From the NCBI RefSeq assembly GCF_041052385.1, contig NZ_CP163439.1, positions 9,847,001-9,911,000 on the forward strand: 64,000 bases of DNA, in the 5' to 3' direction. Positions 1 through 8,427 of the stretch are shown here, in pieces. This DNA is from Streptomyces sp. R28. GTDB taxonomy: Bacteria; Actinomycetota; Actinomycetes; Streptomycetales; Streptomycetaceae. Below the pieces are notes generated by a model. That model saw only the letters and a list, made by a program, of their open reading frames with translations. It was not told the origin of the DNA and ran no database searches. The position numbers and the translations under genes are program-made. Numbering within the stretch: the first letter of the stretch is position 1; every line of letters starts with the position of its first letter.

Positions 1-349
1 CCCACCCGGGAGCAGGCTGGAGAGCGTGCCGGACTTGGCTCCGGTCGCCTCCGGAGTCCCTCGCTCACCAGGCGAAACGACGTGCATGAACACATGTTCG
101 ATTCCTTGTGCGAGAAATGCAAGCGGACGAACGCCACACCACTCGCACGCACCTCGCGACCGACTGCGCTCGACGGCTCCGGCGAAAGGAGCGGCGGTCG
201 TGAACGGCCATGCCGCGTACGCCCGTTCGCCCCGCCTATCCGCAGTCGCCCGGCGCACGTCGGCCGGCGGCGGCAGCTCCTGCGGTCGCCGAGGGGCGGG
301 CGTGCCGCACGTGCCTCGCTACGCTGCCGCAGTGATCGAGTCCTCCTCG

Positions 350-1063
350 ATGCCCGGCGATCCCACCGAGCTCCACCTACGGATCTCCTTCGATGACGAA
401 CTGTGGGATACCCCGCAGGCCGACACGCTGGAGCGGTGGAACGTCGCCATCTTGCACCGCCGACGTACACATGACGGACCTCAAGGCCCGGCGGCGGGCA
501 GCGCCTGCTACACCGCGGACTGCCCGTCGTGCACGACGGAGGATGTCGCCGTCGGAGAGATGACCTTCTACCGGGTGCATCTCGACCGCGGCCGGAATGC
601 CTACTTCGCCATGGCAGAGGAAACCGAGGAGCTGTACGAGACCGCCCAGGTCCTCCTCGATGCCGAGACGGGCTTGTTCACGAGCGAGGTCAGCGAACGG
701 CTGGCATACGTCGGGTCCGCCCTGCTCGTCATGGACCGGGTGACCCTAGAGCCACAGTGGCGCGGCCATGGGCTGGCTCCCGTACTCGCTGCTGAGGCGA
801 TCCACCGGCTCATGGCCGGCTGCAGGGCCATTGCCTGCTCGCCCGGCGTCACCGACCTCAGCAGCAAACCTCTAACGGACAGATCGGAGTGGGACCGCGT
901 CAACGCCAAGATCACTCAAGGGTGGGAGCGCATCGGGTTCCGCCTGTACCGCGACAACGTCTATCTCCTGTCGCCGGCCTCGCAGGACCTGGAGGAGCAG
1001 CGCGGCGTACTTCGTGGGCAGCTCGCGGAACTCGGCGCGTCCTGGCGGACCACGATCTCCTGA
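350..1063 (+). CDS. GNAT-like acetyltransferase
   Basis: A 237-aa protein. The central stretch WRGHGLAPVLAAEAIHRL (about residues 137-154) is the acyl-CoA binding R/Q-x-x-G-x-A loop and helix of GNAT N-acetyltransferases. The C-terminal part (WERIGFRLYRDNVYLL) fits the usual last strands. The frame is open far upstream, but the first 100 residues there are Arg/Ser/Pro-rich shadow sequence. I therefore place the start at the ATG at 350; a GTG at 332 is an alternative. The substrate cannot be read from the sequence. It converges on an SDR gene across a strong terminator at 1300-1349. Confidence 0.6.
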   Translation: MPGDPTELHLRISFDDELWDTPQADTLERWNVAILHRRRTHDGPQGPAAGSACYTADCPSCTTEDVAVGEMTFYRVHLDRGRNAYFAMAEETEELYETAQVLLDAETGLFTSEVSERLAYVGSALLVMDRVTLEPQWRGHGLAPVLAAEAIHRLMAGCRAIACSPGVTDLSSKPLTDRSEWDRVNAKITQGWERIGFRLYRDNVYLLSPASQDLEEQRGVLRGQLAELGASWRTTIS

Positions 1064-1299
1064 TGAACTCCGCTGCCGACGTACAGCCCGCGCACCCGGA
1101 CAAGGCCCTGCCGCCAATCCGCTGACCGGGCGACACCGCCCCGGTCGCCAGCTCACGGTGGAACACCTTCGACCATGTCCTCGACCTGGTCCCTGCCGGA
1201 GCCGATGCTCGCCACCCCCACATCCGACCCCGTGCTCCACCCGGAACACGCGGCCGAACCGAAATTATGGACAGGGTTTGATTCTGTCCGTTGTCCGCG

Positions 1300-1349
1300 A
1301 CGGCACAAGCTCGGGGCCCTCCAGATGGAGGGCCCCGAGCTTGTGCCGT
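1300..1349. terminator. Strong bidirectional hairpin terminator
   Basis: Two arms of about 23 nt (ACGGCACAAGCTCGGGGCCC and its complement) pair perfectly around a very short loop, followed on the plus strand by TTCTCTTT. It lies between two convergent genes (GNAT, plus; SDR, minus), so it probably ends both transcripts. Confidence 0.85.
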
Positions 1350-1391
1350 TCTCTTTGCTGCGTTGAGGACTTCCGTTCCCCGGGTCGGGGC

Positions 1392-2270
1392 TCATGCTCC
1401 AGTCGTGGGCGGGACGGCCATGGCAGCGGGGCGTGGTGTGGGGAATGCCTGTCGCATCAGCGCGTCGAACGCGGCGTCCGGCAGCAGCCTGCGCGCGGTC
1501 ATGACGGTCCGGGAGAGTCCGCCGATGGCGTACCGGGCGCGGGGCCGCGGGGTCGTGGCCGCGCGGACGATGGTCCGCGTAGCTGTTTGGGCCGGTGTGG
1601 CGCCGCCGCGGCGGGTGAAGGACTTGGTGGCGTACATGTGTGCCAGTTCGGCGCGGAAGCTCTCGTACGGGTCGTCGGCGGTGGCTTCGGCGCGCATGGT
1701 GTCGACGGCTGTGCCGGCGAACTCGGTGATGGTCGGGCCGGGCTGGACGACAACGACCTTGATGCCGAAGGGAGCTACCTCCAACCGTAGGGAGTCGCTG
1801 ATCGCTTCGAGCGCGTGCTTGGAGGCGTGGTAGAAGCCGCCGCCGGGCGGCGAGAACCGGCCGGCCATGGAGGAGATGTTGACGATGCGTCCGTTGCGGG
1901 CGGCTCGCATGGCGGGCAGGACCAGCTGGGTCAGCCGGATGGGGCCGAACACGTTGGTGTCGAATTGTGCGCGCACGTCGTCGGGGTCGGCCAGTTCGAC
2001 GGGCAGGTGCAGCCCATAGGCCGCGTTGTTGACCAGCAGGCCGACTGCGCCGTGCTCGTACTCGACCTGTTTCACGGCGGCGGCCATCGAGTCGTGGTCG
2101 GTGACGTCCAGGGCGAGCGTGGTCAGCCCCTGGGCGGCCAGATCGGCGAGTGACTCGGGGCGGCGCGCGGTCGCGTAGACGTGATGGCCGAGCTGGTGCA
2201 GGGCCAGTGCGGTCAGCCGCCCCATGCCGGAGGAGCAGCCGGTGATCAGTACGGCCCTTGAAGCACTCAT
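1392..2270 (-). CDS. SDR-family NAD(P)-dependent oxidoreductase
   Basis: A 292-aa classical short-chain dehydrogenase/reductase. It has the Rossmann glycine motif TGCSSGMG (about residues 10-17), the structural NNAAYG motif (about 84-89), the catalytic Ser in NISSMAGR and the catalytic YHASK (about 149-153). Length and order are normal for SDRs acting on carbonyl groups or small alcohols. The protein is cytosolic, and the substrate cannot be inferred. The ATG at 2268-2270 has only a weak upstream RBS. The gene stands alone and ends at a shared terminator. Confidence 0.9.
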   Translation of the reverse strand: MSASRAVLITGCSSGMGRLTALALHQLGHHVYATARRPESLADLAAQGLTTLALDVTDHDSMAAAVKQVEYEHGAVGLLVNNAAYGLHLPVELADPDDVRAQFDTNVFGPIRLTQLVLPAMRAARNGRIVNISSMAGRFSPPGGGFYHASKHALEAISDSLRLEVAPFGIKVVVVQPGPTITEFAGTAVDTMRAEATADDPYESFRAELAHMYATKSFTRRGGATPAQTATRTIVRAATTPRPRARYAIGGLSRTVMTARRLLPDAAFDALMRQAFPTPRPAAMAVPPTTGA

Positions 2271-2528
2271 CGTGTGTCCGGTCCCTCGTATGCGAGCCCC
2301 ATGGCTCCCCGTCGTGATCGTGGCGTCCGATAACGAGCCACCTTAGGGCGATCTTGAGGTGCCGTCCGGGCGGGATTCACTCATTCGGCCCAGGGGTTCC
2401 CGGGTGCGTCATCCTTGAGGTGGAGCGCGGAGGGTGGCGGTGGGGCGCTCAGTGTGGGATGTCGAACCCGCGCGTGAGCCGTGCTTGCGTCACCACATGA
2501 TCAACGCGCCTGCGGTCGGCCGTGACCT

Positions 2529-2559
2529 GGACTCTCTGGTTCCGGTTGTCATAGAGTCC
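2529..2559 (+). promoter_or_regulatory. Dyad upstream of the ALDH gene
   Basis: GGACTCT and AGAGTCC form a perfect 7-bp inverted repeat with a 17-bp spacer, centred about 42 bp before the start at 2586. The spacing resembles operators read by dimeric activators such as MerR-type proteins. No cognate regulator is adjacent, so this is a weak call. The rest of the 2271-2585 gap shows nothing else. Confidence 0.3.
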
Positions 2560-2585
2560 CCGACCTGCGTGATGAGGAAGTTTCC

Positions 2586-2825
2586 ATGAGCATGCGTCAG
2601 TTCGACCCCGGTGATGCTCTCACCATCCACCCGTTCGTGGGCGGCACGGATGTGGAGGTGAACCAGTGGGTGCACACTATCTCGGCACGCGCGATGATCG
2701 ACGATCCGCGCGGCTCGCTGCTGCTGCGCCGCAGGCTCGACACCGGCCGTGAACCGGCGGCGGACATCCGGCAGTGGTGGGACGCTGCGGCGTGGCCGAT
2801 ACCGGGCTGCACGCCGAGGCGCTGA
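2586..2825 (+). pseudogene. N-terminal part of aldehyde dehydrogenase, other frame
   Basis: A 79-residue reading frame starts at an ATG with a good RBS (GAGGAAG, 6-7 nt upstream). It reads as the linker/N-terminal segment of an aldehyde dehydrogenase (SARAMIDDPRGSLLLRRRLD, then QWWDAAA). At about 2785-2800 homology-like sequence continues in another frame (VADTGLHAEAL), where the long ALDH frame runs. The two frames together would encode about 535 residues, a normal ALDH length. A one- or two-base indel, real or a sequencing error, would explain this. It could also be a short independent ORF, but its tail looks like out-of-frame sequence. Confidence 0.5.
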
Positions 2826-4195
2826 GCGCCGCCGCGACGGCGGCCCGGTCCTGGGCACGGGTGCCGTGGCAGGAGCGGCTCACCCTGATCGACGCGGTGC
2901 GCGAACGACTCCAGGCAGCGCGCAAGCCCCTGGCAGACCTGCTCGTGGCCGAGGGCGCACCACGCCTGCTCGCCGAATGGCAGATCAACGGGATGGACGC
3001 CAATCTCAGCGAGGAGACGAAAGCCTGGTATGCCCGGCAGCTTCACCAGGAGCACCGCTCCGAAGCCGGGCGGATGATCATGCGGCGCCAGCCGGACGGC
3101 GTGGTCGGGTTGAACCCGCCCGCGAACGCCCCGGCCAGCAACGCCCTGTTCGCCGCCATCATCATCGCGGCGGGCAACGCGGCAGTGGTACGTCTCCCGC
3201 GCCTGGCGCCCCTGGGCGCGGGCTACGTCCTGCGGGAGGTCCTGGTCCCGGCCCTGGAGGACATCGCAGCCCCACCGGCGTTGCTGAGCATGCTGTGTGC
3301 CCCGCCGTCGATGGTGCAGGAGTGGCTGGAAAGCCCGCTGGTCAACGACATCCTCTACTTCGGCACCTCCGCCAAGGGGCTCGCCCTGGAGGCCGAATGC
3401 CTGGCCCGGCGCACGAAGCCGATCCTGGAGCTGTCCGGAAACGACGGCCTCATCGTGTGGCGCGACGCCGACCTCGACGGCGCCGTGGAATCGGCCGCCC
3501 AGGCGTTCATCGCCTCCGGGCAGATCTGCATGGTCCCCAACTACGTCCTCGTCCACCCGGACATCGCCGACACCTTCCTGGCCCGGCTCACCGAGCGCGC
3601 CGCCCAGATGCGGCCCGGCTACCCGGACAGCCCCGGAACGCTGCTGACCCCGGTGGCCGACCAGGCAGGCTTCAGCGCCTTCCTGGACGACGCCCTGGCC
3701 AAGGGCGCGGAACTCATCACCGGAGGGCGACGCCTCGACATCGCCGGCGCTCCCGCGGAACATGGCGCCTTCCGTGAGCCGACCATCGTGAAGGTCACCG
3801 GCCTGCAGGGAGCACGGTCCCTGGACGCGGTGCGCGAAGAGACCTTCTTCCCCCTGTTGCCCGTGATCGTCCCCGGCACCAAGGAAGCTCGGGGGGACGA
3901 GCGGATCCTGGAAGCCTTCATCGACTTCCTCAACGCGAACGCCTACGGACTGCGCAATTCCCTGTGGTCCGACAGCCCCGCCGTCGTCGAGCACTTCCTG
4001 GCCGCCACGACCAACGGCGGCCGGCTGACCGTCAACGACTCCCACACCTCCTTCGCCGCCCCGCTGGCCACCCACGGCGGCACGGGCCTGAGCGGCGACC
4101 TGCACGGCGAGGCCAACTACCCCCTGCTGCGCACCTCCCACCTCCAGTGCGTCCACCTCAACGACACCCGGCTCCAGGAAACCGGAACCAGCTGA
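2774..4195 (+). CDS. Aldehyde dehydrogenase family protein
   Basis: A 473-aa NAD(P)-dependent aldehyde dehydrogenase that would oxidise an aldehyde to an acid. The catalytic cysteine sits in GQICMVPN (about residue 252), the general-base glutamate in ILELSGND (about 219), and the C-terminal NDSHTSF and G-rich segments are in place. The nominal GTG start at 2774 removes the usual N-terminal arm, which is encoded in a different frame just upstream (2586-about 2790). The real gene is therefore probably longer and frame-disrupted. No operon partner is seen; an SDR lies divergently upstream. The catalytic core is complete, but function depends on how the N-terminus is translated. Confidence 0.85.
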   Translation: MVGRCGVADTGLHAEALSAAATAARSWARVPWQERLTLIDAVRERLQAARKPLADLLVAEGAPRLLAEWQINGMDANLSEETKAWYARQLHQEHRSEAGRMIMRRQPDGVVGLNPPANAPASNALFAAIIIAAGNAAVVRLPRLAPLGAGYVLREVLVPALEDIAAPPALLSMLCAPPSMVQEWLESPLVNDILYFGTSAKGLALEAECLARRTKPILELSGNDGLIVWRDADLDGAVESAAQAFIASGQICMVPNYVLVHPDIADTFLARLTERAAQMRPGYPDSPGTLLTPVADQAGFSAFLDDALAKGAELITGGRRLDIAGAPAEHGAFREPTIVKVTGLQGARSLDAVREETFFPLLPVIVPGTKEARGDERILEAFIDFLNANAYGLRNSLWSDSPAVVEHFLAATTNGGRLTVNDSHTSFAAPLATHGGTGLSGDLHGEANYPLLRTSHLQCVHLNDTRLQETGTS

Positions 4196-4471
4196 AGACT
4201 CTGGCCGTCCGTACCCGGATGGCGACTCGGCGCTTCGGGCGGAGCCACCGTGGGGCTGAGAAAGCAATTGTCTTCCCAGCCGGCACGCCCGCGTGCTGAC
4301 CCGTGGCTCAGTTAAGGGTCTGGGCTGCGTACAGGGCGCCGAGGGCTGCGGCGAGGGTGCCGAGCCGTCGCCTCGTGTGGCCATGGATGCTCCCGGCGAG
4401 TGAAGTGCACCCGCCATCCCGTGATCGACATAGCGCCGGACAGTATCCGCGGACAGCTCAACAGCGCATAA

Positions 4472-4629
4472 CCGAAGTGGGACGGCTACCGGGCGCTGCT
4501 GGGACGGTGGCCCGGCGACCGGGTCCTGATCCGTTCCCGCCGAGGCGGGAACCTGACGGCGGCCTTTCCCGAGATCGCCGCCGCGGCCTCGCAGTTGCCC
4601 GACGACACGGCGCTCGACGGCGTTATGTG
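4472..4629 (+). pseudogene. ATP-dependent DNA ligase, 5' fragment
   Basis: The frame starting at 4472 reads PKWDGYRALLGRWPGD, which contains the ligase nucleotidyl-transfer motif I (K-x-D-G-x-R, with the AMP-accepting lysine). It continues to LPDDTALDG, where homologues go on with GELVVWE. Here the frame runs into foreign sequence and stops at 4627-4629. A TAA just upstream (4469) means no start remains. The missing continuation is found 3 kb downstream at 7657. Confidence 0.75.
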
Positions 4630-4664
4630 ACCTGCACGGGTGTCTCAGATGCTCGGTGTCTCAG
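4621..4664 (+). repeat. Left terminal inverted repeat with GTGTCTCAG repeats
   Basis: The left end reads CGTTATGTGACCTGCACGG and then has two copies of GTGTCTCAG at 4640-4648 and 4656-4664. It matches, inverted, the right end at 7629-7656 (CGTTTATGTG, GTGTCTCA). Multiple short internal repeats beside a terminal repeat are typical of transposase-binding ends. Confidence 0.6.
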
Positions 4665-4765
4665 GCGACTCCTCGCGCCCCGCCTGTCGTTGCCGGTGGA
4701 GGGTGGCGCGTCCTCGTCCTGGCATGTATGTCGATGCCGGTGCTCCTCTGATGTCAGGTGTCTCT

Positions 4766-4864
4766 GTGCGGTCGGCTCGGGGCGCGGTGACGACGTTGCC
4801 GTCGTTCCGTTTCCCCGAGCCACCGGCCCGAACCGGACGTGCGTGTCTCCATGCATCCGGCTCT
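4766..4864 (-). ncRNA. Group II intron 3' relic (domains V-VI)
   Basis: On the minus strand, 4863 down to 4830 is exactly 34 nt and begins GAGCCGGATGC and ends GCACGTCCGGTTC. This is the canonical bacterial group II intron domain V, with the catalytic AGC triad in GAGCC. Downstream, GGCTCGGGG (4813-4821) and CCCCGAGCC (4774-4782) form a stem suited to domain VI. No reverse transcriptase/maturase ORF or 5' domains are present. The sequence upstream is an MBL-fold gene, so only the 3' tip survives. Confidence 0.6.
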
Positions 4865-4883
4865 CCACGCGTCTTGCCTGTAG

Positions 4884-5408
4884 TCAGCCTGTTCCGGCTG
4901 CCGGCAGACCGTCGAAGAGCAGCACCCCGCCGACGACCGCGCGGTCCTCGGGCTGCCACAGGTACTCGGTGCGCCAGAGCAGGTCCGGGTCCCCGCCGCG
5001 GAGCTCGAAGTCGTGCCCCTCGATGCTGACGCGGTCCCCCTCCAGCACCTCCGGGATGATCACCTCGGTCGGGAGGTTCTTGCCCAGGTGCGCCCAGGCG
5101 CTCAGCTTGCCTTCCCAGCTGGCCTCGATCCGTTCCACGGTGGTGGCGGTGGCGACGATCCGGACGTCCGGGAACACCTGACGGATCACTTGAAGACCGA
5201 AGTAGTAGTCCGGGTCGGAGGTGGTGACCACCACGGTGGTCAGCTCCTTGCCGCTGTCAATGATGTCGGCCAGGACCCGGTGCTGCTCGGCGAGCGTGAA
5301 CTGGCCGTCGACCAGCAGTGCTTCGCGCTCTCTGGTGATCAGGACGGACGACTTGTGCAGGCCGGTGTCACCGGCGGTGTGAATGGTGTACGTCAGGGTG
5401 GTGGACAT
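4884..5408 (-). CDS. MBL-fold hydrolase-like protein, 3'-truncated
   Basis: A 174-aa protein resembling metallo-beta-lactamase-fold hydrolases. It has the early beta-strands (SSVLITREREALLVDGQF) and a segment TSDPDYYFGLQVI at the position of the usual H-x-H-x-D-H metal motif, here with the histidines replaced. Family members run to about 230-250 residues. This one stops right after VVGGVLLFDGL, with a short unrelated tail at the junction with intron/IS-end sequence, so the 3' end is lost. It is co-directional with the dsbA-like gene upstream (66-bp gap). The lost C-terminus and atypical metal site make activity doubtful. Confidence 0.65.
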   Translation of the reverse strand: MSTTLTYTIHTAGDTGLHKSSVLITREREALLVDGQFTLAEQHRVLADIIDSGKELTTVVVTTSDPDYYFGLQVIRQVFPDVRIVATATTVERIEASWEGKLSAWAHLGKNLPTEVIIPEVLEGDRVSIEGHDFELRGGDPDLLWRTEYLWQPEDRAVVGGVLLFDGLPAAGTG

Positions 5409-5474
5409 GGGTTGTGCTTTTCAAGTGGGGCTCTTCAAAGGGGGTTTGCCTCGGGGGCGGGGAGCGCAGAGGGC

Positions 5475-6146
5475 TCAGGCGGCGGTGGCGGCCAGGTGCT
5501 GGTCCAGTGCGCGGGTGAGGGCGTCGGCCGAGGCGGCAGGGCCGCCCATGCGGTCGGTGCCGTGTGCGGTGTGCAGCAGGAGAGTCGGGTAGCTGTCGAC
5601 GCCCAGGCGGCGCACCTGGTGGAAGTCGGCCTCCGCCTCGGCGCGAGCGGCGGGGGAGGCGTAAGCCGCGGCCACCGCGTCCGGATCCAGACCCAGCTCG
5701 GCCGCGATGTCCCGGTACACCTGCACGTCGGAGAGGCTGCGGCCGTCGAGGTACCAGGCGCGCTGCATGGCCGCGCCGGCTTCGAGGGCGTTCGCGCCCG
5801 GCTGGCTGCACAGCGCGACCAGACCAGCGGAGGCGTCGGCGGAGTCCATCACGACGGTGCCCTCGGCCAGCACCCGGCGGTAGCCGGCGCCGAAGGTGAC
5901 GCCGGTCAGTTGGGCGATGCGCTCGTTGGCGCCGGGGACGTGCGGGTAGGCCGCCACCGGCAGGGCGCGCGACCCGGTGAACAGGCCGCCGGACAGCACC
6001 CGCAGCTCAATCCGGTCCGCGTTGGCGGCGGCGAAATCGTGCAGGGCCGGGCCGAAGCCGTAGCACCAGCCGCAGTAGGCGTCGAAGGCGTAGGTCAGTC
6101 TCGCGCGGCCGATGGCGTGCTCCTGGTTCGCGGGTTCGGTCTTCAT
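5475..6146 (-). CDS. DsbA-family thioredoxin-fold protein (FrnE-like)
   Basis: A 223-aa protein with the thioredoxin-fold redox motif CGWC at about residues 25-28 (YCGWCYGFGPAL). A helical insert and the cis-Pro loop GVDSYPTLLL (about 185-194) follow. This matches cytosolic DsbA/FrnE-like proteins that perform thiol-disulfide chemistry on small or protein substrates. No signal peptide is visible. It is divergent from the AraC regulator at 6268 with a 121-bp intergenic space and co-directional with the truncated MBL gene. The arrangement suggests AraC control of the dsbA-MBL pair. All three sit inside the segment that splits the DNA ligase gene. Confidence 0.85.
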   Translation of the reverse strand: MKTEPANQEHAIGRARLTYAFDAYCGWCYGFGPALHDFAAANADRIELRVLSGGLFTGSRALPVAAYPHVPGANERIAQLTGVTFGAGYRRVLAEGTVVMDSADASAGLVALCSQPGANALEAGAAMQRAWYLDGRSLSDVQVYRDIAAELGLDPDAVAAAYASPAARAEAEADFHQVRRLGVDSYPTLLLHTAHGTDRMGGPAASADALTRALDQHLAATAA

Positions 6147-6267
6147 GAGGTACGTCGTCCTCTCCTTGGATCTGGTCTGCCTGTCAGCGGCCGCCGCGGC
6201 GGTGCGCCGCGGTCACACCAGAAACGTAGGAGCAAAATCCGGCGCGACCCGGATACGCTGCCGACTC

Positions 6268-7173
6268 ATGATGGTCAGAACTGGACACCGAGCAGAAAAA
6301 CGCATCCCTGATGTCGGTTTCGCTGCTCCCGTGGGGACACCGGCCGGGGTGGAGGTGCTCTCCCTGGCGGTCCTGCGCGAGCGGGCACCGGTCCGTCTCG
6401 GCAAGGGGCGGATCACGCTTCCCCAGCGCCCGGACTTCCACCACCTGATCACGCTGTCCGAAGGCCGACTGCGGCACACGGTCGACTTCACCGGCTACAC
6501 CCTGGAACCGGGGGTCTGGCTGTGGGTGCGTCCCGGCCAGGTGCAGCAGTGGGGCGACCTCGAGAACGCCGAGGGCACTCTGATTCTCTTCGAGCGCGAC
6601 TTCCTCGACCCGGCCACAGTGGCCGCGGCCGGCCTGGACGAACAGCACGCGCCGCCGCTCCTCACGCCCATCGGCGAGGACCGTTCAGCCCTGAAGATCG
6701 CGTCCGCGCACCTGGAGCACGAGTTCCACGCCCTGGGCCACGTCCCGCTGGAGGCGCACATACGCATCCTGCGCCAGCTGCTCGGCGCGCTGGTCCTGCG
6801 CGCCGCCCACATCCAGGCCCCGGGCAGCCCGGCCACCGACCCGGGCGAGCCGTATGTGCGGTTCCGTGCCGCGGTGGACCACGACTTCGCCAGCGTCCGT
6901 CGCGTCGAGGACTACGCCTACGCCCTCGGCTACTCGGCGCGCACGCTCTCCCGCGCCACGCTCGCGGCCGACGGAGTCACCGCCAAGGAGTTCATCGACC
7001 GCCGTGTCCTGCTGGAGGCCAGGCGGCTGCTTGCCCACAGCGACCAGTCCGCCGCCCGGATCGCCGCCCAGCTCGGCTTCTCCAGCCCCACCAACTTCAG
7101 CAAGTTCTTCCACCGGCACACGGGCAAGAGCCCCCTCGGCTTCCGCGACACGATCCGCGGCACGCAAAGCTGA
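6268..7173 (+). CDS. AraC-family transcriptional regulator
   Basis: A 301-aa protein with an N-terminal cupin-like sensor (FHHLITLSEGRL, EPGVWLWVRPGQ) and a C-terminal AraC/XylS double HTH. The first HTH helix region is YALGYSARTLSR. The second is AARIAAQLGFSSPTNFSKFF followed by the signature HTGKSPLGFR. I choose the ATG at 6268 (another ATG at 6271) because the upstream extension is Arg/Ala shadow sequence. It is divergent from the DsbA-like gene and probably regulates it. The inducer is unknown. Confidence 0.85.
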   Translation: MMVRTGHRAEKRIPDVGFAAPVGTPAGVEVLSLAVLRERAPVRLGKGRITLPQRPDFHHLITLSEGRLRHTVDFTGYTLEPGVWLWVRPGQVQQWGDLENAEGTLILFERDFLDPATVAAAGLDEQHAPPLLTPIGEDRSALKIASAHLEHEFHALGHVPLEAHIRILRQLLGALVLRAAHIQAPGSPATDPGEPYVRFRAAVDHDFASVRRVEDYAYALGYSARTLSRATLAADGVTAKEFIDRRVLLEARRLLAHSDQSAARIAAQLGFSSPTNFSKFFHRHTGKSPLGFRDTIRGTQS

Positions 7174-7628
7174 GCTGGCCGGAAACCACTCTCGTGGACT
7201 CCCAGGTCACCTGACGCGCAGTGGTGAACGGGCGTCGCGGAAGACGGTGAAGCTGCCAGCGTTCTTCCGCGAGCCTCTCGACGGGGCTTGCGGCGGGTCG
7301 CCTTGCGGCCCAACCGTCCCGGAGAAATCAAGATCGCCCGGCAGATCCCGAGCCCGACAGGTCGCCGTCACCGGGCGAGTCTGTCACCCAGCAGCCGGGG
7401 CGACCCTCTTGTTCGGCAAACTTTGCCGCACCGATCAGGGCGTCGAGGCAGTCGCGCGTACCAGCCAGACTGTCGTGCACAGATCCGCGATCATGGCACC
7501 CCCCATCCCGCTTCGATCACTCGTTGACGTCGAATCCGTCCACCACCCCGAAGCCGAGGCACAGGCGCCTCCTCCCCGCTCAGAAACCACTCACGCCGGT
7601 GATCTGCCGACGGGTGCGGGGCTGCTGA
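7174..7628. other. Gene-free right arm of the insertion
   Basis: This 455-bp stretch between the AraC gene and the right terminal repeat holds no convincing coding sequence in either direction; the open frames have no recognisable motifs or RBS. It is probably degraded mobile-element sequence. Confidence 0.5.
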
Positions 7629-7656
7629 TGAGACACACGTGGTAGCCCACATAAAC
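7629..7656 (-). repeat. Right terminal inverted repeat of the insertion
   Basis: TGAGACAC, then a diverged 11-bp stretch, then CCCACATAAACGG: read on the minus strand this is CGTTTATGTGGG and GTGTCTCA, the inverted counterpart of the left end at 4621-4648. Ligase coding sequence resumes immediately after it. Confidence 0.6.
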
Positions 7657-8427
7657 GGGGAACTGGTGGTGTGGGAGAGCGACCGGCTGTCCTTCGAGCG
7701 TCTTCAGCAGCGTGCGCACCGCAGAGCGGCGACCGCTGTCCGTGCGGCCGAACAGTGGCCGGCCCACTTTGTCGCCTTCGACCTGCTGCGGGCGGGCGCC
7801 GACCTGACCTCGCAGCCCTACCGGGCTCGCCGTGCGGCACTGGAACAGCTCTTCGCCGACCACCGCCTACAGGCCCCCTGGACACTGTGTCCCTCCACCA
7901 CCGACCCGAAGCAGTCCACCGAGTGGCTGGAGTGGTCGACGGTCGGACTGGAGGGCCTCGTCTTCAAACGCCTGGACCAGCGGTACGTGCCCGGGTTCAG
8001 GGCGTGGCGCAAATACCGGTCCCGGCACACGACCGAGGCCGTGATCGGCGCGGTCACCGGTGCCCCGGCCGCTCCCACCACGGCCCTGCTCGGCCGTCTC
8101 GACGCCGACGGCCGGCTCCAGTACGCCGGACGCACCACCGTCCTGAACCTGGCCGTCCGCCAAACCCTGGCCGCCGAACTCCTACAGGGCGGACCCGCGC
8201 ACCCGTGGACGGGGTGGACCTTCAGCGCGAGCTGGGGGTCGCGGGAGCAATTCGCCGTACGGCTGGTCGAGCCGGTTGTCGTCGCGGAGGTCGCGGTCGA
8301 CGTGTCCCTGGACGTGGCTGGCCGCTGGCGCCACCCCGTGCGGCCTCGGGCCTCCCGGTCCCGGGCGCGTGCACACCCGGCCGGCATGCCCTGGCCACCC
8401 GGCACCTGCTGCTCTACACCCCGGTGA
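7657..8427 (+). pseudogene. ATP-dependent DNA ligase, 3' fragment
   Basis: Reads GELVVWESDRLSFERLQQR and continues through ligase motif III (FVAFDLLRAG), motif IV (EGLVFKRL) and motif V (WRKYRSR), then an OB-fold region ending AGRWRHPVR. It is the direct continuation of the fragment at 4472-4629. The last 27 residues look out of frame. The gene overlaps a GNAT gene whose first strand lies in another frame, so the 3' end also seems damaged. An in-frame GTG at 7639 exists but lies in insertion DNA. Confidence 0.75.

Larger units (their letters stand above)
4621..7656. mobile_element. 3-kb insertion splitting a DNA ligase gene
   Basis: The ligase frame breaks after ALDG at 4620 and resumes with GELVVWE at 7657, so about 3.03 kb was inserted. 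Its ends are imperfect inverted repeats of about 30 bp, both with TTATGTG then GTGTCTCA. ACGG occurs at both junctions (4617-4620, 7655-7658) and may be a target duplication. No transposase remains inside. The interior holds a truncated MBL-fold gene, a dsbA-like gene, an araC-like gene and a group II intron relic. The IS family of the ends is not identified. Confidence 0.55.

Noticed and set aside
2597..4417. 606-codon minus-strand open frame opposite the ALDH gene
   Set aside because: The plus strand encodes a clear ALDH with catalytic Cys and Glu; the minus frame is low-complexity Gly/Val/Gln.
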